DNA of 7,503 nt from an uncultured Peptostreptococcus sp. (GTDB lineage: Bacteria; Bacillota; Clostridia; Peptostreptococcales; Peptostreptococcaceae). Numbering within the stretch: position 1 is the stretch's first letter; each line of letters starts with the position of its first letter. Positions 1-5,929 of the stretch are shown here, one piece after another. The stretch is from contig CAAEUW010000020.1 of assembly GCA_900759325.1 (NCBI GenBank), forward strand, positions 1 to 7,503. Direction: 5' to 3'. Below the pieces are notes generated by a model. It searched no databases. It saw nothing but the letters and a program-made list of their open reading frames with translations, and had not been told where the DNA came from. Made by a program: the position numbers and the translations under genes.

Positions 1-72
1 CTCTACGAGTGTTGTGGCTTAAAGTATAAAAGCCTTCCTGTAAATACCAGTTTACTCGCCCTAAAATACTAG
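1..72 (+). CDS. 3' end of a plus-strand gene, possibly a GNAT acetyltransferase (partial)
   Basis: Frame 1 is open from the window edge to a TAG at 70-72 and encodes 23 residues beginning LYECCGLKYKS and ending SLLALKY. The start resembles the LYEKCGFK turn found near the C-terminus of many GNAT N-acetyltransferases, and the hydrophobic tail would suit their last beta strand. Both readings are inference from a very short stretch. A gene ending here would converge on the pepF unit, and a hairpin starts right at the stop codon, which fits a gene end. The other two plus frames close within 30 bases. A minus-strand frame is also open across this stretch but has no ATG or ribosome binding site, so the plus reading is preferred with low confidence. 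Confidence 0.35.
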   Translation, partial: LYECCGLKYKSLPVNTSLLALKY

Positions 73-109
73 TCAAGACTAAAATGAATAGGCTAAGCCT
101 AGTCTTGAC
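72..109 (+). other. Hairpin following the left-edge gene end, possible weak terminator
   Basis: Perfect 10-bp arms GTCAAGACTA (72-81) and TAGTCTTGAC (100-109) enclose an 18-nt loop that contains a smaller palindrome AGGCTAAGCCT (90-100). The tail on the plus strand is ATATATTT, a poor U-run, so termination is possible but not convincing. A further GTCAAG copy at 121-126 could compete for the right arm. Confidence 0.4.
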
Positions 110-182
110 ATATATTTCAGGTCAAGTTCTGATATTTTGGCAGGAAGGACAAAAAGTGTACAAATTGATATTGCAATTTTGG

Positions 183-226
183 TAATGTTATTTTTACATT
201 ATTAATGTTATTTTTACATTATTAAT
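183..226. repeat. Tandem repeat, two exact 20-nt units plus 4 nt
   Basis: The unit TAATGTTATTTTTACATTAT occurs at 183-202 and again, identically, at 203-222, followed by TAAT. Each unit contains an inverted repeat, TAATGT/ACATTA, around a 7-nt AT-rich core. The array lies in the spacer between the convergent gene ends, just beyond the terminator of the pepF unit. No function is evident; it may be a replication-slippage duplication of a small hairpin. Confidence 0.85.
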
Positions 227-261
227 AAAAAAACCTCCCAGGTCCTAAAACCTAGAAGGTT
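227..261 (-). terminator. Intrinsic terminator of the pepF unit
   Basis: Read on the minus strand, arms 261-250 and 243-232 pair over 12 bp, with two G-U pairs, around a 6-nt loop. A run of seven T follows (complement of A227-233). The G-U pairs form only on the minus-strand transcript, which sets the direction. It lies about 50 nt after the stop of the small gene at 311-457, so that gene and pepF probably share this end. Confidence 0.8.
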
Positions 262-310
262 GATTTTATCTTGTATATTTTTATATAATTAGCTTATTTC
301 TGTATCCACC

Positions 311-457
311 CTACAAGGACCTATCTTTCCAGTCATCTTTCTGCCTGTCCCTAATCTCTCTTAACAATAAAAGTATCTTATTAAGGGTCAACTGTATAGA
401 TATAAGGACCACAAAGAGCATAACCCAGGCAACTAATTTAAAGTTAATAATCTCCAT
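311..457 (-). CDS. Small single-span membrane protein (48 aa) downstream of pepF
   Basis: This short gene starts with ATG at 457, 14 nt after the pepF stop, with a GGTGG ribosome binding site 4 nt upstream, and ends at TAG (311-313). The product begins MEIINFKLVAWVMLFVVLIS. A hydrophobic stretch of about 20 residues (roughly 8-27) predicts one membrane span, followed by a leucine-rich segment (ILLLL) and a highly charged tail (REIRDRQKDDWKDRS). Codon use (AGG, ATA, CTT) matches the neighbouring genes. A strong terminator follows about 50 nt later and no other gene sits between, so the layout is that of the second gene of a pepF transcript. I do not recognise the family. A small regulatory membrane peptide is possible, and so is a toxin-like peptide, but neither is shown. 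An in-frame GTG lies 15 nt upstream, but the ATG has the better spacing. Confidence 0.65.
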   Translation of the reverse strand: MEIINFKLVAWVMLFVVLISIQLTLNKILLLLREIRDRQKDDWKDRSL

Positions 458-471
458 ATTTCCACCATCCA

Positions 472-2259
472 CTACTTGCTTATCAAGGCTTCTAGCTCAT
501 CAACCAGGTCGGCAAATACCTTCAAGGCCCCGTCTACAGCTGACTTTTCTTCCATATTTACACCTGCATGTCTTAACTGGTCCAGTGGGTATTCTGAGCC
601 ACCACTCCTCAAGAATTCTATATACCTTGGCACTGCCCCTTCTTCATTTAATATCATATTGCTAAGTACACTTGCTGCTGAGAAGCCTGTAGCATACTTA
701 TATACGTAGAAGTTTGAATAGAAGTGAGGTATCCTAGCCCATTCTATACCAACCAGTTCATCCACATTACAAGAACCACCATAATATAGCTTGTTCAAGT
801 CATAGTATATTTCAGTAAAGTCCTTGGCTGTCATAGGTTGACCAGCTTCTACCCTTTCGTGGCTAATCTTTTCAAATTCAGCAAATAGGGTCTGCCTGTA
901 GACAGTAGTCCTAAACTGCTCTAGGTAGTAGTTTAGAAGATATATCTTCTCCTCATCGGACTTGGCATTCTTAAGCAGGTACTTGATCAACAAGTTCTCG
1001 TTAACTGTTGATGCCACCTCTGCCACAAATATCTTGTAGCTAGAGTATAGGTAAGGCTGGCTCTCATGTGAAAGGTAGCTATGCATAGAGTGACCCAGCT
1101 CATGTATTAGGGTAAACATAGAGTTGAGGTCATTGTTATAACTCATCAGTATATACGGGTGGGAATCGTAGCTTCCCCATGAATAGGCTCCACCCCTCTT
1201 GCCCTCATTCTCGTATACATCTATCCACTTCTCATCAAAGGCACGCTTGATTAGGCCTATATAGTCCTGACCCATTGGCTCTAGGGCCTTGATTATAATT
1301 TTCTGGGCCTCTTCGTAGGAAATCTCCATTTTGAAATCCTCTGCCATAGGTACATAAAGGTCATACATATGGACCTCATCTAGACCAAAATACTTTTTCT
1401 TTAGGCCTATATACTTATCTAAGGCCGGTATATTTTCATGGATTGATTCAATCAGGTTATTATACACATCTATGCTGATATTGTCTGCATATAGGGATGC
1501 AAACAGGGCTGATGGATACTTCCTAATGCTTGAATTGAATATCTCTGCCTTGATACCACCAAATAGGATTGAAGCCATTGTATTTGAGTACTTCTTGTAA
1601 GTTCCAAACTCTGCCTCAAAAGCCTCCTGCCTAACCCTCCTGTCCTTGGACTTGATAAACTTGCTATAGTTAAACATATCCAGCCTAACCTTATTGCCAT
1701 CCTCATCTGTAATTTCTGGGAACTTCATATCTGCATAGGATAGCATTTCGTAGGTATTTTCAGGTACCCCTGCCAGCTCTGATGCCGCAGCCATTATCTC
1801 TTCTTCCTTGTCACTAAGTGTGTATGGCTTGTCCCTCAGGATTTCATCTATCATCTTCTTGTAGTGGCCTAGCCTCTCGTCCTTCATATAAGTTTCCAAT
1901 AACCCTTCGTCCATGGCTATAATCTCTGGAACTATATATGCTGTAGCCTTGCTTAGGTCAGTTGACATCATCTCACTCTTGCTTGACTCTGCCAGGTTTT
2001 CATTATTTCTAGTATCCTCATGATGTTTCATATGAGTATATACATAATAGTGGGATAGCTTCCTTGAAATATCTTCCATCAGCTTTAGGGCCTTATAAAG
2101 ATTTTCTGCTGAAGCAGATAGACTTCCCTTGTAGCTAGCAACCTCCTTTAGTCCTTCCTTAATATAGGCTATATCTGCTTCTATAGCCTCCTTGCTTGGG
2201 TACATCTTGTCTAGGTCCCATTTATATTCATTTGAAATTTCTTTTCTCTCTCTTGCCAT
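472..2259 (-). CDS. pepF: Oligoendopeptidase F (M3 family zinc metallopeptidase)
   Basis: This 595-residue protein should be a cytoplasmic zinc endopeptidase that cuts short to medium oligopeptides, taking part in peptide nutrition and turnover. The M3 signature HELGH is at residues 386-390 (zinc ligands H386 and H390, catalytic E387), and the third ligand is probably E414 in FVAEVAST, about 25 residues later as the family requires. The helical N-terminal part (about 1-190) and the HFYSNFYVYKYATG segment near the C-terminus are typical of PepF, as is the length of about 600 residues. There is no signal peptide. The ATG at 2259 is chosen because GGAGGT lies 4 nt upstream. The frame stays open to an earlier ATG at 2319, but that one has no ribosome binding site and would add 20 atypical residues. 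It is followed after 14 nt by a small membrane-protein gene on the same transcript. Confidence 0.95.
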   Translation of the reverse strand: MARERKEISNEYKWDLDKMYPSKEAIEADIAYIKEGLKEVASYKGSLSASAENLYKALKLMEDISRKLSHYYVYTHMKHHEDTRNNENLAESSKSEMMSTDLSKATAYIVPEIIAMDEGLLETYMKDERLGHYKKMIDEILRDKPYTLSDKEEEIMAAASELAGVPENTYEMLSYADMKFPEITDEDGNKVRLDMFNYSKFIKSKDRRVRQEAFEAEFGTYKKYSNTMASILFGGIKAEIFNSSIRKYPSALFASLYADNISIDVYNNLIESIHENIPALDKYIGLKKKYFGLDEVHMYDLYVPMAEDFKMEISYEEAQKIIIKALEPMGQDYIGLIKRAFDEKWIDVYENEGKRGGAYSWGSYDSHPYILMSYNNDLNSMFTLIHELGHSMHSYLSHESQPYLYSSYKIFVAEVASTVNENLLIKYLLKNAKSDEEKIYLLNYYLEQFRTTVYRQTLFAEFEKISHERVEAGQPMTAKDFTEIYYDLNKLYYGGSCNVDELVGIEWARIPHFYSNFYVYKYATGFSAASVLSNMILNEEGAVPRYIEFLRSGGSEYPLDQLRHAGVNMEEKSAVDGALKVFADLVDELEALISK

Positions 2260-2332
2260 GTTTACCTCCATCTTTTTTCCATATGTATTTGTATTATGGA
2301 TTTTTGTATCTATATCCATTGAAGAATTTATT

Positions 2333-2369
2333 ATTATATATTGGTCTATTTATTCCTATTAGTATTATA
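2333..2369 (-). promoter_or_regulatory. Candidate pepF promoter (-10 elements)
   Basis: On the minus strand a perfect TATAAT lies at 2369-2364 and a second at 2338-2333, both upstream of pepF. Neither has a good TTGACA-like box 16-18 nt upstream; the best for the first is TTAAAA. Initiation from the distal copy would give a leader of about 100 nt that includes the unlikely early ATG at 2319. Confidence 0.4.
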
Positions 2370-2449
2370 CTCCACTTACCTTTATTTTAACTATAGGTTT
2401 AGATATTTTCTGACATTTAAAAGTAATTCTCATATTGTAGACAAAAATA

Positions 2450-2458
2450 TGCTATACT
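2450..2458 (+). promoter_or_regulatory. Extended -10 promoter of the Gx-transporter gene
   Basis: TGC-TATACT (2450-2458) is an extended -10 element, which can work without a strong -35 box; none is visible 17 nt upstream. Transcription would begin near 2465, giving a leader of about 60 nt. The ribosome binding site AGGATGG (2511-2517) is 7 nt before the ATG at 2525. Confidence 0.45.
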
Positions 2459-2524
2459 TGTTATATTCCTAGTAATAATATACCCTCTAGGAAATAATTA
2501 GCTAGAAAGTAGGATGGAATATTT

Positions 2525-3052
2525 ATGCATAGTAGTCATTTAAAAACTAGAAAATTAGTCTTCTATAGTCTCATGGTTGCCTATAGTTTAGCCTTATATT
2601 TATTGGAGCAATTAATACCTAACCCCTTAATCGCCTTCTTCCCGGGAGCTAAATTGGGTCTAAGCAATATCATCACCCTATTATGTCTCTTGAACTTTGG
2701 CTTTAAGGACACTTTTAAGATACTTACAGTCAGGATAATCCTATCCTCAATTTTTGCCGGGGCTGCTACAGTCCTCCTATATAGTATAGCCGGTGGTTAT
2801 CTCAGCCTAATGGGCATGTATCTTGCCATCAAGATCAAGGGCTTTTCCAAGGTTGGAATTAGTGTTTTCGGTGCCATAATGCACAATATAGGCCAGCTAC
2901 TTGTTGCAAGTGCTATGATTGAAAATTTGACTATGATGACCTACCTACCTATCATGCTAGGGGCATCTTTGGTTACAGGTATTTTCATAGGTATAGTGGT
3001 CAGCTTTACTGACCCCTTATTCAAAAAACACAGTCTCAAATTCAGTCTATAA
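2525..3052 (+). CDS. Gx transporter family protein (Hpre_diP_synt_I family membrane protein)
   Basis: This 175-residue, very hydrophobic protein has about five predicted membrane segments (roughly 11-31, 43-60, 64-90, 113-134, 140-161) and a short basic tail. The motifs PGAKLGLSN (40-48) and GAIMHNIGQ (116-124) and the overall length match the Gx transporter family (Pfam Hpre_diP_synt_I). That family was first annotated as heptaprenyl diphosphate synthase component I. Its fold and size recall substrate-binding S-components of ECF-type importers, and its substrate is not established, so the prenyl-synthase name should not be carried over. In many Firmicutes the gene sits with a NusG-domain-II protein, an ApbE-type flavin transferase or a prenyl synthase component. 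Here it stands alone between its own promoter and a strong terminator. Confidence 0.85.
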   Translation: MHSSHLKTRKLVFYSLMVAYSLALYLLEQLIPNPLIAFFPGAKLGLSNIITLLCLLNFGFKDTFKILTVRIILSSIFAGAATVLLYSIAGGYLSLMGMYLAIKIKGFSKVGISVFGAIMHNIGQLLVASAMIENLTMMTYLPIMLGASLVTGIFIGIVVSFTDPLFKKHSLKFSL

Positions 3053-3080
3053 GAAAGAATTTATTTAAGTTGACTTTAGT

Positions 3081-3106
3081 GGCAGGTATTATTACCTGCC
3101 CTTTTT
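3081..3106 (+). terminator. Intrinsic terminator after the Gx-transporter gene
   Basis: Perfect 8-bp arms GGCAGGTA (3081-3088) and TACCTGCC (3093-3100) with a 4-nt loop are followed by C and five T. It lies 28 nt after the stop and isolates this gene from htrA. Confidence 0.9.
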
Positions 3107-3140
3107 AATGAAAAAAATCCTATATAATTATTTTTATATA

Positions 3141-3173
3141 TTTAAGTTTATTTTAAGATAGTATAACTATAAT
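3141..3173 (+). promoter_or_regulatory. htrA promoter with CiaR-type direct-repeat operator
   Basis: Two exact TTTAAG hexamers at 3141-3146 and 3152-3157 are separated by 5 nt, so their starts are one helical turn (11 bp) apart. A perfect -10 box TATAAT (3168-3173) begins 10 nt after the second hexamer, and no good -35 box is present, as in an activator-dependent promoter. The pattern is identical to the published CiaR operator of Streptococcus pneumoniae (NTTAAG-N5-WTTAAG), whose regulon includes htrA. That an orthologous CiaRH system acts here is inference. Predicted transcription start is near 3180. Confidence 0.65.
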
Positions 3174-3218
3174 GTAAAAAACAAAGTAATAAATTTAGAT
3201 AGAAAGGAAGTATGTGAT

Positions 3219-4301
3219 ATGAAATTTAGAACTTTTATTTTAGTAGTCATAGTTGCAATAGTATCATCCTTTGGTGGTGCTTTTACAACCCTAAAATTTA
3301 GTCAAAATAATACATTTAATTCCCAGCCTACAAAGGCAAGTACTACTACACAGATAATTTCTGATGGAAGTAGCAAGTCTCAGAACGTATACCAGGCTGT
3401 TGCCCAGAAGGCTTCTCCATCTGTGGTGGGAATTATTACAGAGGAAAGCTCAGGGTCTGGCCTATTTAGTGATAGCAATCAAATTACTAAGAGTTCTGGT
3501 ACTGGCTTCGTTGTAGATAAGAGGGGCTATATTTTAACAAATTCCCACGTAGTATCTGATGGGCAAACCAAGACTGTTAAGGTCCTATTTAATGACGGTA
3601 CAACAACTAGCGGTAGTGTGGTTTGGTATGACCAAAGTCTAGACCTAGCTGTTGTAAAGGTAAATAAGTCGAACCTGGTTCCAGCAGAGCTAGGCGATAG
3701 TGACCAGGTAACCGTTGGTGATATAGCCATAGCAATAGGTAACCCTCTGGGCACAGACCTTAGAAACTCTGTTACCCAAGGTATTATAAGTGGTCTTAAT
3801 AGGGATGTATCAACTCAGTCAAGTAATATGTCGGGCCTACTTCAAACAGATGCCAGTATCAACTCAGGTAATAGTGGTGGTCCCTTGCTTAACCAGGATG
3901 GCCAGGTAATTGGTATTAACACAGCCAAGGCCAATGCTGATAACCTAGGCTTCTCTATACCTATAAATACAGCCAAGACAATCGTTGAAAAGATTGTTGA
4001 GGGCAAGACCTATGTCAGGCCAACTCTTGGTATATCAGGTCTAGATGTAAAAACATACACTAGCTATACTGGTCAAGACCTAGATATTGAAAATGGTATA
4101 ATTGTCAGGTCTGTTAAGTCAGGTTCAGTTGCATCAAAGGCTGGCCTAAAGGCTGGAGATATTATTACCAAGATTGGTAGTACTGAAATTAAGACAATGA
4201 ATGACCTAACTAAGAAGCTCTACTCTTATTCATCAGGCTCTAAGGACACCCTTACCGTCTACAGAAACGGAAAGACCATAGACCTAAAGATAGGCTTCTA
4301 G
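3219..4301 (+). CDS. htrA: Membrane-anchored HtrA/DegP-like serine protease with PDZ domain
   Basis: This 360-residue trypsin-fold protease should act on the outer face of the membrane, degrading or refolding misfolded exported proteins. Residues 4-24 form an uncleaved-type signal anchor, followed by a Ser/Thr/Gln-rich linker to about residue 52. The protease domain carries the triad H110 (TNSHVV), D142 (LDLAVVKV) and S219 (GNSGGP). A single PDZ domain spans about 269-358. One anchor plus one PDZ, and the length, match Gram-positive HtrA. The ATG at 3219 has AAAGGAAG 8 nt upstream. The gene is monocistronic: a terminator precedes it and a large hairpin follows. Its promoter carries a CiaR-type operator, which suggests control by an envelope-stress two-component system. 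All catalytic residues are present. Confidence 0.95.
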   Translation: MKFRTFILVVIVAIVSSFGGAFTTLKFSQNNTFNSQPTKASTTTQIISDGSSKSQNVYQAVAQKASPSVVGIITEESSGSGLFSDSNQITKSSGTGFVVDKRGYILTNSHVVSDGQTKTVKVLFNDGTTTSGSVVWYDQSLDLAVVKVNKSNLVPAELGDSDQVTVGDIAIAIGNPLGTDLRNSVTQGIISGLNRDVSTQSSNMSGLLQTDASINSGNSGGPLLNQDGQVIGINTAKANADNLGFSIPINTAKTIVEKIVEGKTYVRPTLGISGLDVKTYTSYTGQDLDIENGIIVRSVKSGSVASKAGLKAGDIITKIGSTEIKTMNDLTKKLYSYSSGSKDTLTVYRNGKTIDLKIGF

Positions 4302-4386
4302 TCAACCAAAAGGTGCTTATTAAAATATAGCTAAGTATAATAAAATTTTTCATACTTTATTAATAAATTCAAACAATCAATAAATT

Positions 4387-4463
4387 AAAAGACACCTATG
4401 GGCCTTAGGATTTTAGATGGTAATAATTTTACTATCATAATCCCTCCTCCCAGGTGTCTTTTT
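4387..4463. terminator. Large nested hairpin, bidirectional terminator between htrA and pepC
   Basis: The outer arms AAAAGACACC (4387-4396) and GGTGTCTTTT (4453-4462) pair perfectly and give a U-run in both directions, as expected between convergent genes. Inside, TGGG/CCCA (4399-4402/4449-4452), GGATT/AATCC (4408-4412/4439-4443) and an 8-bp stem GATGGTAA/TTACTATC with one G-U (4416-4423/4429-4436) continue the pairing to a 5-nt loop. The structure is much longer than a normal terminator. Confidence 0.8.
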
Positions 4464-4487
4464 CTATTCTATAAAATTATATACAAT

Positions 4488-5813
4488 CTAGGCCAGTGAT
4501 CCCATAGGGTCCCATGGGGCTAGAAGTATCGGTTGGCTGTCAAAGGCCTGCCTTTGCTGGTCTGTTAATAGGTCCTTCCTAACTACTATCTGGTAGGTAA
4601 ACTGGTCCATCCAGTCATCTGTCATCACATAATAGCCCTTGTGGCCTACCTTGTCACCCCAGCTATTTTCGACCTTCCACCTAGTAGGTTTTCCATCAAC
4701 TATATCTACTCCTGTCAATACCATAGCATGGGTCATCAGGCTCTCACCATACATGAGCCTATCAGCCTTGCTGGTTGAGAAATCTACGTCAAACAGGTCT
4801 TCTAGCTCATATGTATCTAAGGCCATTATACCTGATATGTTATTAGAAAACTGACCAACATCACAGCCAAACCATACAGATTCTCCTGACTCTAGCTGGT
4901 CTATTGCCAGCTTTTTAAAGTCTTCCATATCTAGGTTGATATATTTTACCTCTTTACCACCAACTACATTGCCAAGCATCTCAACAGTATAAGACCTCAT
5001 ATATGGCTTGTCTTCTGTAGGCGCATTTATAACAGATACATATTCATCTAGGTCTAAGCCAACATATTTGTCATAAAAGGCTTGAGGCGTCATATCCCTG
5101 TCTACATGATATTCCTTGTCCCTATCCCTATACTTAAAGTCAAATTTCTTTACTGGGCTACCTAGGGCTATGGACAAGATATCATATACCTCCTTCATAA
5201 GTGTCCTTCTAGTTTCTAGAATTTCTTGGTCACCAGCTCCCTTAGCAACTAAATCCCTAAGTATCATGGCATCCTTGCGAAGCTTTTTGTTTAGGTACTT
5301 ATTTAGCTCTGTTGAATTTGAACTAGCCTGGACTTCTGGCATGGCCTCCTTTGGAACAACCCCATACTTTTGGAATATAGAAACTATCATATCCCACTGG
5401 CCTCCATCCTGTTGTGGCACCTGTAGTAGAAAGGCTACCTTCCTATCCTCAAGTGGTCTATCTGCTGTAGTCAATATATTTTCGTGGAAGAAATTGGCCT
5501 TTTCATACTTGTCCCAGAAAAATACATAGTTCTGGGATAGCTCAAAGTCATCAATCTTGAATTTTTCAATTATCCTATGTCTGAATGTGTTTAGGGCAGC
5601 AAACATCCAGCAACGGCCTGACCTCTTTTGGTCAGTGACCTTACCAGTTTCCAAATCAATAGAAAATACTGGCCTTATAGTTTGCTTTGCTTCTATAGAC
5701 TCACATGATGCCTGTATTCCATTTTTAAGGACAGCCCTCTGAGCCAGAGTCTTTTTCTTGTCCTTTACAAAACCATCTTCAAATACGTCTGTTAAGTTCC
5801 TGCTTAATTCCAT
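4488..5813 (-). CDS. pepC: Aminopeptidase C (C1B cysteine peptidase, bleomycin hydrolase family)
   Basis: This 441-residue papain-fold aminopeptidase removes N-terminal residues from peptides in the cytoplasm; family members form barrel-shaped hexamers. The active-site residues are visible: oxyanion Q62 (TDQKRSG), nucleophile C68 (SGRCWMFAALNTFRH), H362 (MTHAMVLTG) and N383 (ENSWG). The C-terminus LLAPWDPMGSLA is the conserved arm that folds back into the active-site cleft and makes the enzyme an exopeptidase. Length and ends are those of intact PepC, and there is no signal peptide. Two adjacent ATG codons exist: that at 5813 is 5 nt from GGAGGT, like the 4-nt spacing of its neighbours, whereas that at 5816 is only 2 nt away and would add one Met. 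It converges on htrA and lies 116 nt downstream of the DUF2399-type gene. Confidence 0.95.
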   Translation of the reverse strand: MELSRNLTDVFEDGFVKDKKKTLAQRAVLKNGIQASCESIEAKQTIRPVFSIDLETGKVTDQKRSGRCWMFAALNTFRHRIIEKFKIDDFELSQNYVFFWDKYEKANFFHENILTTADRPLEDRKVAFLLQVPQQDGGQWDMIVSIFQKYGVVPKEAMPEVQASSNSTELNKYLNKKLRKDAMILRDLVAKGAGDQEILETRRTLMKEVYDILSIALGSPVKKFDFKYRDRDKEYHVDRDMTPQAFYDKYVGLDLDEYVSVINAPTEDKPYMRSYTVEMLGNVVGGKEVKYINLDMEDFKKLAIDQLESGESVWFGCDVGQFSNNISGIMALDTYELEDLFDVDFSTSKADRLMYGESLMTHAMVLTGVDIVDGKPTRWKVENSWGDKVGHKGYYVMTDDWMDQFTYQIVVRKDLLTDQQRQAFDSQPILLAPWDPMGSLA

Positions 5814-5857
5814 CATACACCTCCATTTATATTAATACTTCTACTTCTTTAAAATTT

Positions 5858-5863
5858 ATTATA
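5858..5863 (-). promoter_or_regulatory. Candidate pepC -10 box
   Basis: A perfect TATAAT on the minus strand lies 44 nt before the pepC start, but no good -35 box is found 16-18 nt upstream. A 12-bp palindrome ATACAATTGTAT (5870-5881) occupies the -35 region and could be a regulator site. With no clear terminator between the two genes, read-through from the upstream gene is also possible. Confidence 0.4.
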
Positions 5864-5883
5864 CTTAAAATACAATTGTATAT

Positions 5884-5929
5884 ACTTGTAACCTATCGAT
5901 TATTGTAGGTCTATAGGTAATTTACAAGT
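5884..5929 (-). other. Imperfect hairpin directly after the DUF2399-type gene stop
   Basis: ACTTGTA-ACCTAT (5884-5896) pairs with ATAGGT (5913-5918) and TACAAGT (5923-5929), with a 4-nt bulge and a 16-nt loop. It begins at the base next to the stop codon. No U-run follows on the minus strand, so it is not a standard terminator; it may stabilise the 3' end or take part in pepC control. Confidence 0.45.

Noticed and set aside
1..125. Minus-strand open frame running off the left edge, with a hydrophobic stretch
   Set aside because: It has no ATG and no ribosome binding site after the preceding stop, and crosses the inverted repeat at 72-109; a plus-strand gene end fits the context better.
1470..1706. 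Open frame of 78 codons within pepF, and similar ones at 476-709, 2196-2390, 3527-3754, 4639-4854, 5557-5742 and 6707-6898
   Set aside because: All overlap confidently identified genes, lack ribosome binding sites and show no recognisable motifs.
2260..2319. A 20-residue N-terminal extension of PepF from the ATG at 2319
   Set aside because: No ribosome binding site precedes 2319, whereas GGAGGT lies 4 nt before the ATG at 2259, and the shorter protein has the zinc-ligand positions usual for PepF.
4332..4360. AAGTAT...ATACTT inverted repeat after htrA as a second terminator
   Set aside because: The stem is only 6 bp and entirely AT-rich apart from one G-C pair; the much stronger hairpin at 4387-4463 explains the end of the htrA transcript.
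5116..5529. Plus-strand open frame of 137 codons inside pepC
   Set aside because: It lies wholly within pepC on the other strand, has no ribosome binding site, and encodes a serine-rich composition typical of an antisense shadow.
5864..5869. TTTAAG next to the pepC -10 box as a second CiaR-type site
   Set aside because: It is a single hexamer: the position one helical turn upstream reads TACAAT, so the required direct repeat is missing.
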